25,250 nt of DNA from Bacteroidales bacterium UBA3630 (GTDB taxonomy: Bacteria; Bacteroidota; Bacteroidia; Bacteroidales; P3), in assembly GCA_002373995.1 (NCBI GenBank), contig DFLB01000005.1:2683-27932 (forward strand). The letters run 5' to 3'. Positions within the stretch are counted from its first letter, which is position 1. The number at the start of each line of letters is the position of its first letter. Position numbers and translations under genes: made by a program. A model generated the notes under the pieces. That model was not told the DNA's origin and did not search any database. It saw only the letters and a program-made list of their open reading frames with translations. Below are positions 1 through 7,551 of the stretch, piece after piece.

Positions 1-2325
1 GGCAACTGGTCGTTTGGCGACTACTTCAAGAAGGAGGCCATCGCCTACGGATGGGAATTCCTCACCGAGGTGATGAAGATCAACAAAGACTGGCTCTACG
101 TCACCGTCTTCGGCGGCGACGACAAGGAAGGCCTCGCCATGGACACCGAAGCATACGGCTTCTGGAAAGAACACATCAGCGAAGACCGCATCCTGCGCGG
201 CTCAAAGAAGGACAACTTCTGGGAGATGGGCGACCAAGGCCCCTGCGGTCCCTGCTCGGAGATACACGTCGACATACGCCCCGACGAGGAGAAAGCCCGC
301 ATCCCGGGCCGCGACCTGGTCAACAAGGACAACCCCCAGGTCATAGAAATATGGAACCTAGTCTTCATGCAGTACAACCGCAAGGCCGACGGCACCCTTG
401 AGCCGCTGAAAGCCAAGCACATCGACACCGGCATGGGCTTCGAGCGCCTCTGCATGGTCATGCAGGGCAAGCGCTCGAACTACGACACCGATGTCTTCCA
501 GCCCCTTATCCAGGAGATAGCACACAAATGCGGCAAACATTATGGCGACAACGAGCAGGCCGACATTGCCATGCGCGTCTGCGCCGACCACCTGCGCGCC
601 GTCAGCTTCTCGATCGCCGACGGCCAGCTGCCCTCCAACGTCAAGGCCGGCTACGTCATCCGCCGCATCCTGCGCCGCGCCGTGCGCTATGGCTACACCT
701 TCCTCGGCTTCGACGAGCCCTTCCTGAACACCCTCGTTCCCACCCTCGTGGGACAGATGGGGCACCAGTTTCCCGAACTCGAGAAACAGAAAGAACTCAT
801 CCAGCGCATCATCCTCGAAGAGGAGCAGGCCTTCCTGCGCACGCTGGCCGGCGGCATCAAGCGCTTCAATGACTACATGGCCAGCACCACTGCCGCCAGC
901 AAGACCATCGACGGCGCCTTTGCCTTCGAGCTCTTCGACACCTACGGCTTCCCCATCGACCTCACGCAGCTGATGGCGTCTGAGAAAGGCTGGGCGGTCG
1001 ACATGGAAGGCTTCCAGCGCGGCCTCGCCGCCCAGAAGGAGCGCTCGCGCGGCGCCGCCAAGGTGGAAAACGACGACTGGCAGGAACTCGTGCCGGGCGT
1101 GGAGCAGGAGTTTATAGGATACGACGAGCTCGAAGCCGACGTACACATCACCCGCTACCGCCACGTCAAGGCCAAAGACCGCGAGTTCTACCAGCTGGTC
1201 TTCGACCGCACGCCCTTCTACGGCGAAAGCGGCGGTCAGGCCGGCGACACCGGTACATTGAGAATTGAGAATGAAGAATTGAGCATTATTAATACCAAGA
1301 AGGAGAACGGGCTCATTGTCCACATCGTCGAGCAGTTGCCTGACGACCTGTCGGCCACCTTCCACGCTTCGGTCGATGCCGACAAGCGCCAGGCCACGGC
1401 CTGCAACCACTCGGCCACGCACCTCATGCACTACGCCCTGCGGCAGGTGCTTGGCGAGCATGTGGAGCAGAAAGGCTCCAGCGTCGACCCGCAACGCCTG
1501 CGCTTCGACTTCAGCCATTTTGCCAAACTCAGCCACGAAGAGATACGCGAGGTGGAGCGGCGGGTGAACGCGATGATACGCCAGTGCCTGCCCCTCGAAG
1601 AGCACCGTGCCATGCCCATCGCCGAAGCCCAGCAGCTGGGCGCCATGGCCCTCTTCGGCGAGAAATACGGCGACCACGTGCGCGTGGTGAAATACGGTCC
1701 CAGCATTGAGTTCTGCGGCGGCACACACGTGCAGAACACCGGCATGATAGGCTCCTTCCGCATCGTCAGCGAGGGCGCCATCGCCGCCGGCATGCGCCGC
1801 ATCGAGGCCGTCACCGCCCAGGCTGCCACCGACCTGGCCGACCGCCAGCAGGACCAGCTGGCCGCCCTTGCCGATATGTTCAAAGGCACCAAAGACCTCA
1901 CGGCGAGTATCGCCAAGCTGCAGGAAGAGAACGCACAACTGAAAGCGGACAACGGGAAGTTGAAAGACAAAATTGCCGCAGGAGTGGCCCAGAGCATCGC
2001 CGCCAAGCTCGATGCCAGCCCCGTGCTCGTGGAGCACATGGACAGCGACGTCACCGCTCTCAAGGATGCCCTCATGGCCCTGCGAGCCGAGCGTCCGCAG
2101 ATGGCTGTGGTGCTGGGATCAGTCACCGATGGCAAGCCCGCCCTGCTCATCGTGCTGGGCCAGGCCCGCGTCGACGGTGGCCTCAACGCCGGCCAGATGG
2201 TGCGCACCCTCGGCAAGGAGATACAGGGTGGTGGCGGCGGCCAACCCCATTTCGCCACCGCCGGCGGCAAGAACCCCGACGGCCTCGACAAGGCACTTGC
2301 TTTGGCCAAAGAAATGATTGGATAA
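1..2325 (+). CDS. alaS: Alanine--tRNA ligase, 5' end missing
   Basis: AlaRS charges tRNA-Ala with alanine in the cytoplasm and edits mischarged tRNA. The reading frame is open from base 1 and opens with GNWSFGDYFKKEA, a family motif, so the gene starts before the window; 774 residues are visible of a usual total near 870-880. In window numbering the editing-domain metal site is visible as H470-SAT-H474 and C572-GGT-H576 (HxxxH and CxxxH). A coiled-coil stretch around residues 635-660 leads to the C-terminal DHHA1 domain, which carries the glycine-rich GGGGGQPHFATAGG signature. One oddity is that residues about 419-431 are encoded by AT-rich DNA resembling an intergenic micro-repeat (see findings). 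A small unknown gene follows 25 bases later and a terminator after that. Identification is very secure. Confidence 0.98.
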   Translation, partial: GNWSFGDYFKKEAIAYGWEFLTEVMKINKDWLYVTVFGGDDKEGLAMDTEAYGFWKEHISEDRILRGSKKDNFWEMGDQGPCGPCSEIHVDIRPDEEKARIPGRDLVNKDNPQVIEIWNLVFMQYNRKADGTLEPLKAKHIDTGMGFERLCMVMQGKRSNYDTDVFQPLIQEIAHKCGKHYGDNEQADIAMRVCADHLRAVSFSIADGQLPSNVKAGYVIRRILRRAVRYGYTFLGFDEPFLNTLVPTLVGQMGHQFPELEKQKELIQRIILEEEQAFLRTLAGGIKRFNDYMASTTAASKTIDGAFAFELFDTYGFPIDLTQLMASEKGWAVDMEGFQRGLAAQKERSRGAAKVENDDWQELVPGVEQEFIGYDELEADVHITRYRHVKAKDREFYQLVFDRTPFYGESGGQAGDTGTLRIENEELSIINTKKENGLIVHIVEQLPDDLSATFHASVDADKRQATACNHSATHLMHYALRQVLGEHVEQKGSSVDPQRLRFDFSHFAKLSHEEIREVERRVNAMIRQCLPLEEHRAMPIAEAQQLGAMALFGEKYGDHVRVVKYGPSIEFCGGTHVQNTGMIGSFRIVSEGAIAAGMRRIEAVTAQAATDLADRQQDQLAALADMFKGTKDLTASIAKLQEENAQLKADNGKLKDKIAAGVAQSIAAKLDASPVLVEHMDSDVTALKDALMALRAERPQMAVVLGSVTDGKPALLIVLGQARVDGGLNAGQMVRTLGKEIQGGGGGQPHFATAGGKNPDGLDKALALAKEMIG
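1256..1296 (+). repeat. Degenerate TTGAGAAT micro-repeat inside alaS
   Basis: The DNA reads as three imperfect copies of a GAGAATTGAG/GAAGAATTGAG unit followed by an AT-rich tail. It is far poorer in G and C than the surrounding gene and has none of its codon preferences. It stays in frame and encodes LRIENEELSIIN, just after the GGQAGDTGT motif at the start of the editing region and before the conserved TKKENGLIVHIV. Several Bacteroidales genomes carry similar short tandem sequences between genes; that comparison is from memory. Confidence 0.6.
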
Positions 2326-2350
2326 TTATTAACCCCTAAAACAATATATC

Positions 2351-2596
2351 ATGGATCTACAGACCATCACAAAACTGATGCTTTCGCAGGATTATAAAGA
2401 GCGCATGAAAGGCGAGTACTACCACCTGCTCAACCGCAAGGAGAACCTGGAAGCCGTCCTCAAGCTGTGGGACAACGGCAAGCTGACCTTCACGCCCGAC
2501 TGCCCGCGCAGCATCTACGACCTGCAGATGCGCGCCATGAACGACTACAAGGCCGTCCTCGAAGCCCGCGCTAAGATAGAAGGCGTCGCCCTCTAA
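2351..2596 (+). CDS. Small conserved hypothetical protein, 81 aa
   Basis: The protein has 81 residues, is charged and largely helical, and has no signal peptide or membrane segment. Visible features are an N-terminal DYKERMKGEYYHL helix, a central FTPDCPRS turn and a C-terminal YKAVLEARAKIEGVAL helix. The pattern recalls small proteins of Bacteroidota chromosomes and phages that are sometimes annotated as crAss001_48-related; this comparison is from memory and uncertain. The ATG lies 25 bases after the alaS stop and no promoter is evident between them, so it is probably cotranscribed with alaS; the terminator at 2616-2668 ends the unit. The clean codon usage, matching alaS, and the intact frame support a real gene. 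The function is unknown. Confidence 0.75.
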   Translation: MDLQTITKLMLSQDYKERMKGEYYHLLNRKENLEAVLKLWDNGKLTFTPDCPRSIYDLQMRAMNDYKAVLEARAKIEGVAL

Positions 2597-2615
2597 CCTC
2601 CTGTAGGACCCACAT

Positions 2616-2668
2616 TCCCTATGGCGTCGGCACCGATAAACAATCCGTCCGTCGCCTAGGGATTTTTT
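2616..2668 (+). terminator. Rho-independent terminator after the alaS unit
   Basis: The left arm TCCCTA (2616-2621) and GGCG (2623-2626) pairs with CGCC (2653-2656) and TAGGGA (2657-2662), with one bulged T at 2622 and a further CG/CG pair beyond a T-T mismatch. A run of six T follows at 2663-2668. It lies 20 bases past the stop of the 81-residue gene. Confidence 0.8.
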
Positions 2669-2686
2669 GTATTACATATATCATAA

Positions 2687-2713
2687 TAACCGTTAACCAC
2701 TAACCGTTACCAC
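2687..2713 (+). repeat. TAACCGTTA micro-repeat in a leader
   Basis: Two imperfect copies of TAACCGTTA(A)CCAC lie end to end in the 60-base space between the terminator and the next start codon. The space is AT-rich; no TAnnTTTG promoter element was recognised in it. Confidence 0.5.
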
Positions 2714-2728
2714 TATAACAAATAATCT

Positions 2729-4078
2729 ATGAAGGCAATACAACGTATCATCCTCCTGGCAATCGCCCTCCTGTTCCCCCTCGTGGCGGAGGCACAGACT
2801 AAACCCATCAAAGGCCGCGTCAGCGACGCCCGTAGCAAGGAGCCTCTCCCCTACACTATGTTGCGTGTTGTGGGCGGCACCAGCGGCACCCAGACCAACC
2901 TCGACGGCGACTACTGCCTCAAGCTCGCCACCGACGACGGCCGCATTGCCGTAAGTTGCATGGGCTACCGTTCCGACACCATCAGTTTTCGGGAGCTGCG
3001 CAAACGGCCCAACATCAAGCTACGTCCATTGGAGATTGCCCTTGATGCCGTCGAAATCAGCGAGTACCGCAAGCCCAGCTCGTTGCTGAAAGAAGTGGTT
3101 AACCGCATCCCCGCCAACTACCATTGCGACACCGCCATCGGCACCTTCTTCTTCCGTCGCTACAGCCTGACCGAAGACAGCCTCTGGCTCTTCTGCGAAG
3201 CCATGGCCGACGTGATGCGTCCGGGCTACGACAAACAATACGTCCAGAAAGTCAGCCTCTTCGACTACGATCCTGCCCGCGTTGATTCTGTCAATCTGGC
3301 CGGCAACCACAAGCGCTATCCCCTGAGCCGCCTGCTCGTCTACGACACCGCCATGCTCCGCAGCATGCTCGGCGACTCCAACTACCTCAAAAGCCCATTC
3401 GTCGGCCGCAAACAGACCGAATACAAAGACCCCCTGGCCTTGACCGACGTTGTACAAAGCGCCAGCACGCTCGTCAGCCGTCGCAACACCCGGCGTTTCG
3501 ACAAGCACTCCACTATGGCCATCCTTGATGATATCGGCGGCGAACGTTACTACTTCATCACCTACGCCCATGGCAACGATAGCATCTCCATGGTCATCAA
3601 CCACAGCGACCTGGCCCTGGTGCACTACTACATCTCCTCGCGCCACTCCGACACCATCACCCTTCCCTGGCCGCTGAACCGTGTCCTCGGCGGCGTCATC
3701 ATCCCCTACCGCCACCAGCAATACGACTACGCCAAAGTCAACGGACGCTACACATTGGTCTTCAGCATGGTGTCGCGTGCCAGCCGGACCATCCCGCCCA
3801 AAGAGGCCGTCATCGACAACGCAGTCTACAGCACCTTCCGCGACATCGTCACCGACCACCTGGTCGAGGACTACACCGTATGGACCCTCGTAGACATGCG
3901 ACCTGCCGAGCCCGACTTCCTCAAGTCCACCATCCATGCCGCCAGCGGCACCGACCTCTTCTACCATGATATTTTCGGCCAAGGCAACGCCTCCGACAGT
4001 TTCTGGCAAGACCACAATACCGTCCCCCTCGAAGCCCGCATCGCCGACAAACTCAAGGCAGCCCTTGCGAACCGATGA
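2729..4078 (+). CDS. Secreted CarboxypepD_reg-like domain protein
   Basis: The 449-residue protein starts with a Sec signal peptide (about residues 1-22, cleavage near AEA/Q). An N-terminal carboxypeptidase-regulatory-like beta-sandwich follows at about 26-105, seen as IKGRVSDARSKEPLPYTMLRV, then the NLDGDY turn and the SCMGYRSDTI strand. This domain is common in Bacteroidota secreted and TonB-linked proteins. The remainder, including EYRKPSSLLKEVVNRIPANY, resembles the middle of DUF5686-type proteins, but the protein is shorter than those and no clear barrel end is seen. The product is probably periplasmic or attached to the outer membrane. It starts a new unit after the terminator at 2616-2668, and tgt follows after 28 bases, suggesting cotranscription. 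The exact role is unknown. Confidence 0.85.
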   Translation: MKAIQRIILLAIALLFPLVAEAQTKPIKGRVSDARSKEPLPYTMLRVVGGTSGTQTNLDGDYCLKLATDDGRIAVSCMGYRSDTISFRELRKRPNIKLRPLEIALDAVEISEYRKPSSLLKEVVNRIPANYHCDTAIGTFFFRRYSLTEDSLWLFCEAMADVMRPGYDKQYVQKVSLFDYDPARVDSVNLAGNHKRYPLSRLLVYDTAMLRSMLGDSNYLKSPFVGRKQTEYKDPLALTDVVQSASTLVSRRNTRRFDKHSTMAILDDIGGERYYFITYAHGNDSISMVINHSDLALVHYYISSRHSDTITLPWPLNRVLGGVIIPYRHQQYDYAKVNGRYTLVFSMVSRASRTIPPKEAVIDNAVYSTFRDIVTDHLVEDYTVWTLVDMRPAEPDFLKSTIHAASGTDLFYHDIFGQGNASDSFWQDHNTVPLEARIADKLKAALANR

Positions 4079-4106
4079 ACGAGCTTCCTACACAAAAGAG
4101 AGAATT

Positions 4107-5240
4107 ATGATTGACCGTCTCACCTTCGACCTGCAAGCCACCTGCGGCGATGCCCGCGCCGGCGTCATCCACACCGACCACGGCGACATCGAGACCCCTA
4201 TCTTCATGCCCGTGGGAACTGCCGGCAGCGTAAAGGCCGTGCACCAGCACGAGCTGAAAAACGACATCAAGGCTCAGATAATACTCGGCAACACCTATCA
4301 CCTCTACCTGCGCCCCGGATGCGACATCCTGCGGCAAGCCGGCGGACTTCACAAGTTCAACAGTTGGGACCGCCCGTTGCTGACCGACAGCGGCGGCTTC
4401 CAGGTGTTCTCGCTGGCCGCCAACCGCAAGCTGAAAGAGGAGGGCTGCACCTTCCGCAGCCATATCGACGGCAGCAAACACCTCTTCACACCCGAAAACG
4501 TGATGGATATACAGCGCGTGATCGGGGCCGACATCATGATGGTCCTCGACGAGTGCTGCCCGGGCGACGCCGACTACCGCTACGCCAAGAAGAGCATGGA
4601 GCTGACGCACCGGTGGCTTGACCGCTGCATAGCGCGCTTCAACGAGACAGCGCCCCTCTACGGGCACCACCAGGCGCTGTTTCCCATCGTGCAGGGGTGC
4701 CAATATGAAGACCTGCGGCGTCAATCGGCAGAGTATATTGCCTCAAAAGAGCCCGAAGGCTGCGCCATTGGCGGGCTGGCCGTTGGCGAGCCCACAGAGG
4801 TGATGTACAGGATGATAGAGGTGGTGAATGCGATACTGCCCAAGGACCGGCCGCGCTACCTGATGGGTGTGGGCACACCGCAGAACCTGCTGGAGGCCAT
4901 AGAGAGAGGCGTGGACATGTTTGACTGCGTGATGCCCACGCGCAACGGCCGCAACGGACTGCTCTTCACGGCCGAGGGCACTATCAATATCAAGAACAAA
5001 AAGTGGGAGAACTGCTTCGAGCCTCTTTCCACCTTCAATTTTCAACTTTCGACTCCTTATACCCTCGCCTACCTGCACCACCTGATCAGGGCTGAAGAGA
5101 TACTGGGGTTGCAGATATGCTCCATCGTCAACCTGGAATTCTACCTATGGCTGGTCGGCGAGGCGCGCCGCCACATCCTTGCCGGCGACTACGCCAGCTG
5201 GAAGGAGACCCTGCTGCCCAAACTCGGGCGGCGGCTGTGA
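4107..5240 (+). CDS. tgt: Queuine/preQ1 tRNA-ribosyltransferase
   Basis: TGT exchanges guanine-34 of GUN-anticodon tRNAs for preQ1 in queuosine synthesis. The ATG at 4107 is chosen because MIDRLTFDLQAT is the usual family start; it gives 377 residues, a normal length. The frame is open further upstream, but that part overlaps the previous gene. Catalytic elements are visible: TDSGGFQ with the first active-site Asp (D94), QG and GGLAVGE in the substrate pocket, and FDCVMPTRNGRNG with the nucleophile Asp (D273). In the C-terminal region the E. coli-type zinc site (CxCxxC plus a His) is absent: the matching positions are about F310, F312, S315 and V341. Residues 310-316 are encoded by repeat-like DNA. 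Activity is likely kept because the catalytic core is intact. The kinase gene follows after 34 bases. Confidence 0.96.
   Translation: MIDRLTFDLQATCGDARAGVIHTDHGDIETPIFMPVGTAGSVKAVHQHELKNDIKAQIILGNTYHLYLRPGCDILRQAGGLHKFNSWDRPLLTDSGGFQVFSLAANRKLKEEGCTFRSHIDGSKHLFTPENVMDIQRVIGADIMMVLDECCPGDADYRYAKKSMELTHRWLDRCIARFNETAPLYGHHQALFPIVQGCQYEDLRRQSAEYIASKEPEGCAIGGLAVGEPTEVMYRMIEVVNAILPKDRPRYLMGVGTPQNLLEAIERGVDMFDCVMPTRNGRNGLLFTAEGTINIKNKKWENCFEPLSTFNFQLSTPYTLAYLHHLIRAEEILGLQICSIVNLEFYLWLVGEARRHILAGDYASWKETLLPKLGRRL
5034..5054 (+). repeat. TTCAATTTTCAACTTTCGACT micro-repeat inside tgt
   Basis: This 21-base AT-rich stretch closely matches part of the intergenic tract at 9776-9884, where the sequence reads AACTTTTAACTTTCAACT. 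Here it is in frame and encodes FNFQLST between LST... and the conserved AYLHHL helix. Confidence 0.65.
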
Positions 5241-5274
5241 GACGACGGGGAGGAACTAAAAACACAATGATCTC

Positions 5275-6081
5275 GTGAAGAAAATACTGCTAATCAACGA
5301 TGTTGTGGGCTACAGCCATGTGGGTATGGTGGCCATGATGCCCATACTGACCTACCTTGGGCACCAGACCTTCAACCTGCCCACCGCCTTGGTGTCGAAC
5401 ACGCTCGACTATGGCCGCTTCAATGTTCTGGAGACCACCGCCTATATGCGGGGCACGATACCTGTGTGGGAGGAGCTTGGCTTCGGCTTTGACGCCGCCT
5501 GCACAGGCCTCACCTTCGGCGAGGAGCAGGCGCGCATCGTCATAGACTATTGCAAACGGCTGCGCCGAGGCGGTACGACCATCTTTGTCGACCCCATCAT
5601 GGGCGACGGCGGGCGCCTGTACAACGGCATCACGCGGCGCCAGGTGGAGCTTATGCGCGAGATGGTGAGTATCAGCGACCTGACGTTTCCCAACTACACC
5701 GAGGCCTGCTACCTGAGCGGCATGGACTACCGCAGCGAGGGCCTTGGAGGGGCCGACGCGCGGCGGATGCTCGACAGCATTGCCGCCCTGGGCGCGCGAT
5801 CGGTCATCGTCACCAGTGCCCGCGTCGACGGTCAGAGCTGCGTCATCGGCATTGATGGCGGGCAATACTTCCAGCTTGACTATGACGAGATACCGGTGGC
5901 ATTCCACGGCACAGGCGATATATTCTCGGCGGTGTTGACAGGGCACTTGCTGCGCGGCGAGAGCCTGCAGGAGAGCACGCGCAAGGCCATGACGGTGGTC
6001 AGCGCCCTGATAGACCGTAACCGTGACCAAGCGGACAAGCTGGGCGGCATTCCTATCGAACGGTGCCTCGATCTGCTGTGA
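5275..6081 (+). CDS. Pyridoxamine kinase-like PfkB family kinase
   Basis: The product has 268 residues with the ribokinase fold of the PdxY/PdxK/ThiD group, which phosphorylates the hydroxymethyl group of pyridoxal-type (vitamin B6) or hydroxymethylpyrimidine substrates with ATP. The signals are an N-terminal NDVVGYSHVGMVAMMP strand-loop, FVDPIMGDGGRLY (106-116), FPNYTEACYLSG with the Mg-ATP Asn/Glu (138-149), and the catalytic anion hole HGTGD at 211-215 with base D215. The start is GTG at 5275; the nearby ATG at 5267 is in another frame and hits a stop after three codons. It follows tgt after 34 bases and is probably in the same transcript. Pyridoxamine/pyridoxal kinase is the most likely function because the N-terminal part fits PdxY better than ThiD; specificity is not proven. 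Confidence 0.85.
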   Translation: MKKILLINDVVGYSHVGMVAMMPILTYLGHQTFNLPTALVSNTLDYGRFNVLETTAYMRGTIPVWEELGFGFDAACTGLTFGEEQARIVIDYCKRLRRGGTTIFVDPIMGDGGRLYNGITRRQVELMREMVSISDLTFPNYTEACYLSGMDYRSEGLGGADARRMLDSIAALGARSVIVTSARVDGQSCVIGIDGGQYFQLDYDEIPVAFHGTGDIFSAVLTGHLLRGESLQESTRKAMTVVSALIDRNRDQADKLGGIPIERCLDLL

Positions 6082-6142
6082 GGAGCGGAAAGTGGAAAGA
6101 GGAGAGCGCGGGAGTGTTAAATAAAGTTAAATAAGTGGGTAT

Positions 6143-6174
6143 TTTGTCACATTTTTGGCAAAAAGGTAGTTTAG
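6143..6174 (+). promoter_or_regulatory. Candidate Bacteroides-type promoter
   Basis: TTTG at 6143-6146 and TAGTTTAG at 6167-6174 are separated by 20 bases. This fits the TTTG/TAnnTTTG pattern with one mismatch in the -7 box. The start codon of the secreted-protein gene is 22 bases downstream. Confidence 0.45.
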
Positions 6175-6196
6175 TATAGTAAACAAAAGAAAATTT

Positions 6197-7495
6197 ATGA
6201 TACGCTACCCTTTCATCCAAATTCTTTCTTTATTATTGATGGCATTGCCGCTGGCGGCGCAGGGGCAGACGGTGCAGGTGGATACTGTGGAGAGTCGGTG
6301 CAGCCGCTACTATTACTCGGAGTGGTATGACCAGTGCGACCATTACATTCATCCGCCAGATTATCTGTTTGGTGTGCCCGAGACGTTCAGCCTTGAGACG
6401 CCGGGAGGCTATGGCGACGACGGTCGCTGGGGGCTGTATACGTCGGACTATACGGTGCGGCCGTTGGAGATACTGGGGGTGGTGGTGATGGTGTCGCTGA
6501 ATGACATGCCGCGCCTGACGCCGACAGGCGACGGCAACTATTCGGTGAACTACCTTGACAGTGTGCGCCTGCCGGAGTATGTCGCATTGTATCAGATGAG
6601 CGACAAGGATTCGGGGGAGGTGTATTTGATAGACTCGGTGCGATGGGACACAGCTGCGGTGAAGATAATGAAGTTGCCGCAGAATGAACTGGACAGGGAG
6701 AACGAGGACCACTATATGTACTGCAGGGTGTACGAGGGGTACTTCAGCGACACATTGAGGGTGCAGGGGCGTTTTTTTATATGCGGCAGCATGTACAACA
6801 ATGCGTTTGATTCGGTGTATTATATCCCTGCGCATCAACCGACGACGTATGTCTATGTGGCAGACGACATGTTTGGTTGCGACACGTGCAATGGGTACTA
6901 CAGGAAGTTCTATTGGGGGCATCCGGATTCGACCGGGCTTATGCCCGATGTGAACCAGCCGCACAAGAGGACTATCCTTGGCGGCCCTTTTCTGCCCATC
7001 ATAGAGGCGGCACATGCGGCACAGACTGTTGAGGTGACAGCACGTCCGAACAATCCATTTTGGGGGACGACGACGGGCAGCGGCACGTATCTTGAGGGCG
7101 ACACGATAGCGTTGACGGCATCGCCGGCGGACGACAGATACCGCTTTATGGGGTGGGACGACGGCGAGAGCGAGGCCTCACGGATGCTGGTGGCGATGAG
7201 CGACACGGTTGTGACGGCGATGTTTGCCCCGGTGACGGCAATAGTGAGCCCAAAGGAGCGGCCGATAGGCTTCAAGATAGTACCCAATCCGACGCGCGAC
7301 CGCATCAGGGTAGACACCGAGGTCGAAGGACGATACACGGTGACGGTGTATGACAACGGTGGACGGAAAGTGCTCCGCAAGGAGTTCTACGGGACGAGTT
7401 GCATGGTTGACACGGCCCACTTGCCGGCGGGGAGCTACCTGCTGGCAGTGCAGTCGGACAAGGGTCGCGGGGTGAAGCTGTTTATCAAGCAGTGA
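6197..7495 (+). CDS. Secreted protein with T9SS sorting tail (paralogue 1)
   Basis: The 432-residue protein begins with a Sec signal peptide (about 1-23). A long domain of unknown family follows (about 25-275), starting with RCSRYYYSEWYDQCDHY and carrying further paired cysteines such as GCDTC. At about 278-350 there is an InlB/'bacterial repeat'-type unit, seen as GTYLEGDTIALTASPADDRY followed by RFMGWDDG. The last 80 or so residues form a type IX secretion C-terminal sorting domain: GFKIVPNPTRDRIRV, YTVTVYDNGGRKV, LPAGSYLLAVQ, VKLFIKQ. It should therefore cross the outer membrane by the T9SS and be attached or released. The next gene is a shorter paralogue of the N-terminal domain. Codons favour G-ending forms (gtg, acg, ccg), unlike the C-ending alaS side. 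The biological role is unknown. Confidence 0.88.
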   Translation: MIRYPFIQILSLLLMALPLAAQGQTVQVDTVESRCSRYYYSEWYDQCDHYIHPPDYLFGVPETFSLETPGGYGDDGRWGLYTSDYTVRPLEILGVVVMVSLNDMPRLTPTGDGNYSVNYLDSVRLPEYVALYQMSDKDSGEVYLIDSVRWDTAAVKIMKLPQNELDRENEDHYMYCRVYEGYFSDTLRVQGRFFICGSMYNNAFDSVYYIPAHQPTTYVYVADDMFGCDTCNGYYRKFYWGHPDSTGLMPDVNQPHKRTILGGPFLPIIEAAHAAQTVEVTARPNNPFWGTTTGSGTYLEGDTIALTASPADDRYRFMGWDDGESEASRMLVAMSDTVVTAMFAPVTAIVSPKERPIGFKIVPNPTRDRIRVDTEVEGRYTVTVYDNGGRKVLRKEFYGTSCMVDTAHLPAGSYLLAVQSDKGRGVKLFIKQ

Positions 7496-7510
7496 GGTTA
7501 TTGGGGGGTG

Positions 7511-7548
7511 ATGGGTTTAATGGGTTTAATAGGTTTAATGGGTTAATT
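7511..7548 (+). repeat. GGGTTTAAT tandem repeat between paralogues
   Basis: Three to four imperfect copies of ATGGGTTTAAT fill the space between the stop of the first paralogue and the start of the second, ending three bases before the ATG. Confidence 0.75.
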
Positions 7549-7551
7549 ATT

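Noticed and set aside
1945..1980. Another micro-repeat in alaS (AAGTTGAAAGACAAAATTG)
   Set aside because: It resembles the reverse complement of the CAACTTTCAA family, but this is the normal Lys/Leu-rich coiled-coil region of AlaRS, so chance codon similarity is enough.
358..2037. Long open frame on the minus strand opposite alaS
   Set aside because: It is a frame shadow of a GC-rich gene: the + strand protein is a clear AlaRS, and the antisense product shows only Val/Ala/Gly/His-rich low-information sequence.
3936..4106. Upstream extension of tgt
   Set aside because: It is open by chance over the end of the preceding gene; TGT proteins start near MIDRLTFDL.
7492..7551. Earlier ATG start for the second paralogue
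   Set aside because: It would translate the GGGTTTAAT repeat (GFNGFNRFNG) ahead of a clear signal peptide that begins at 7552.
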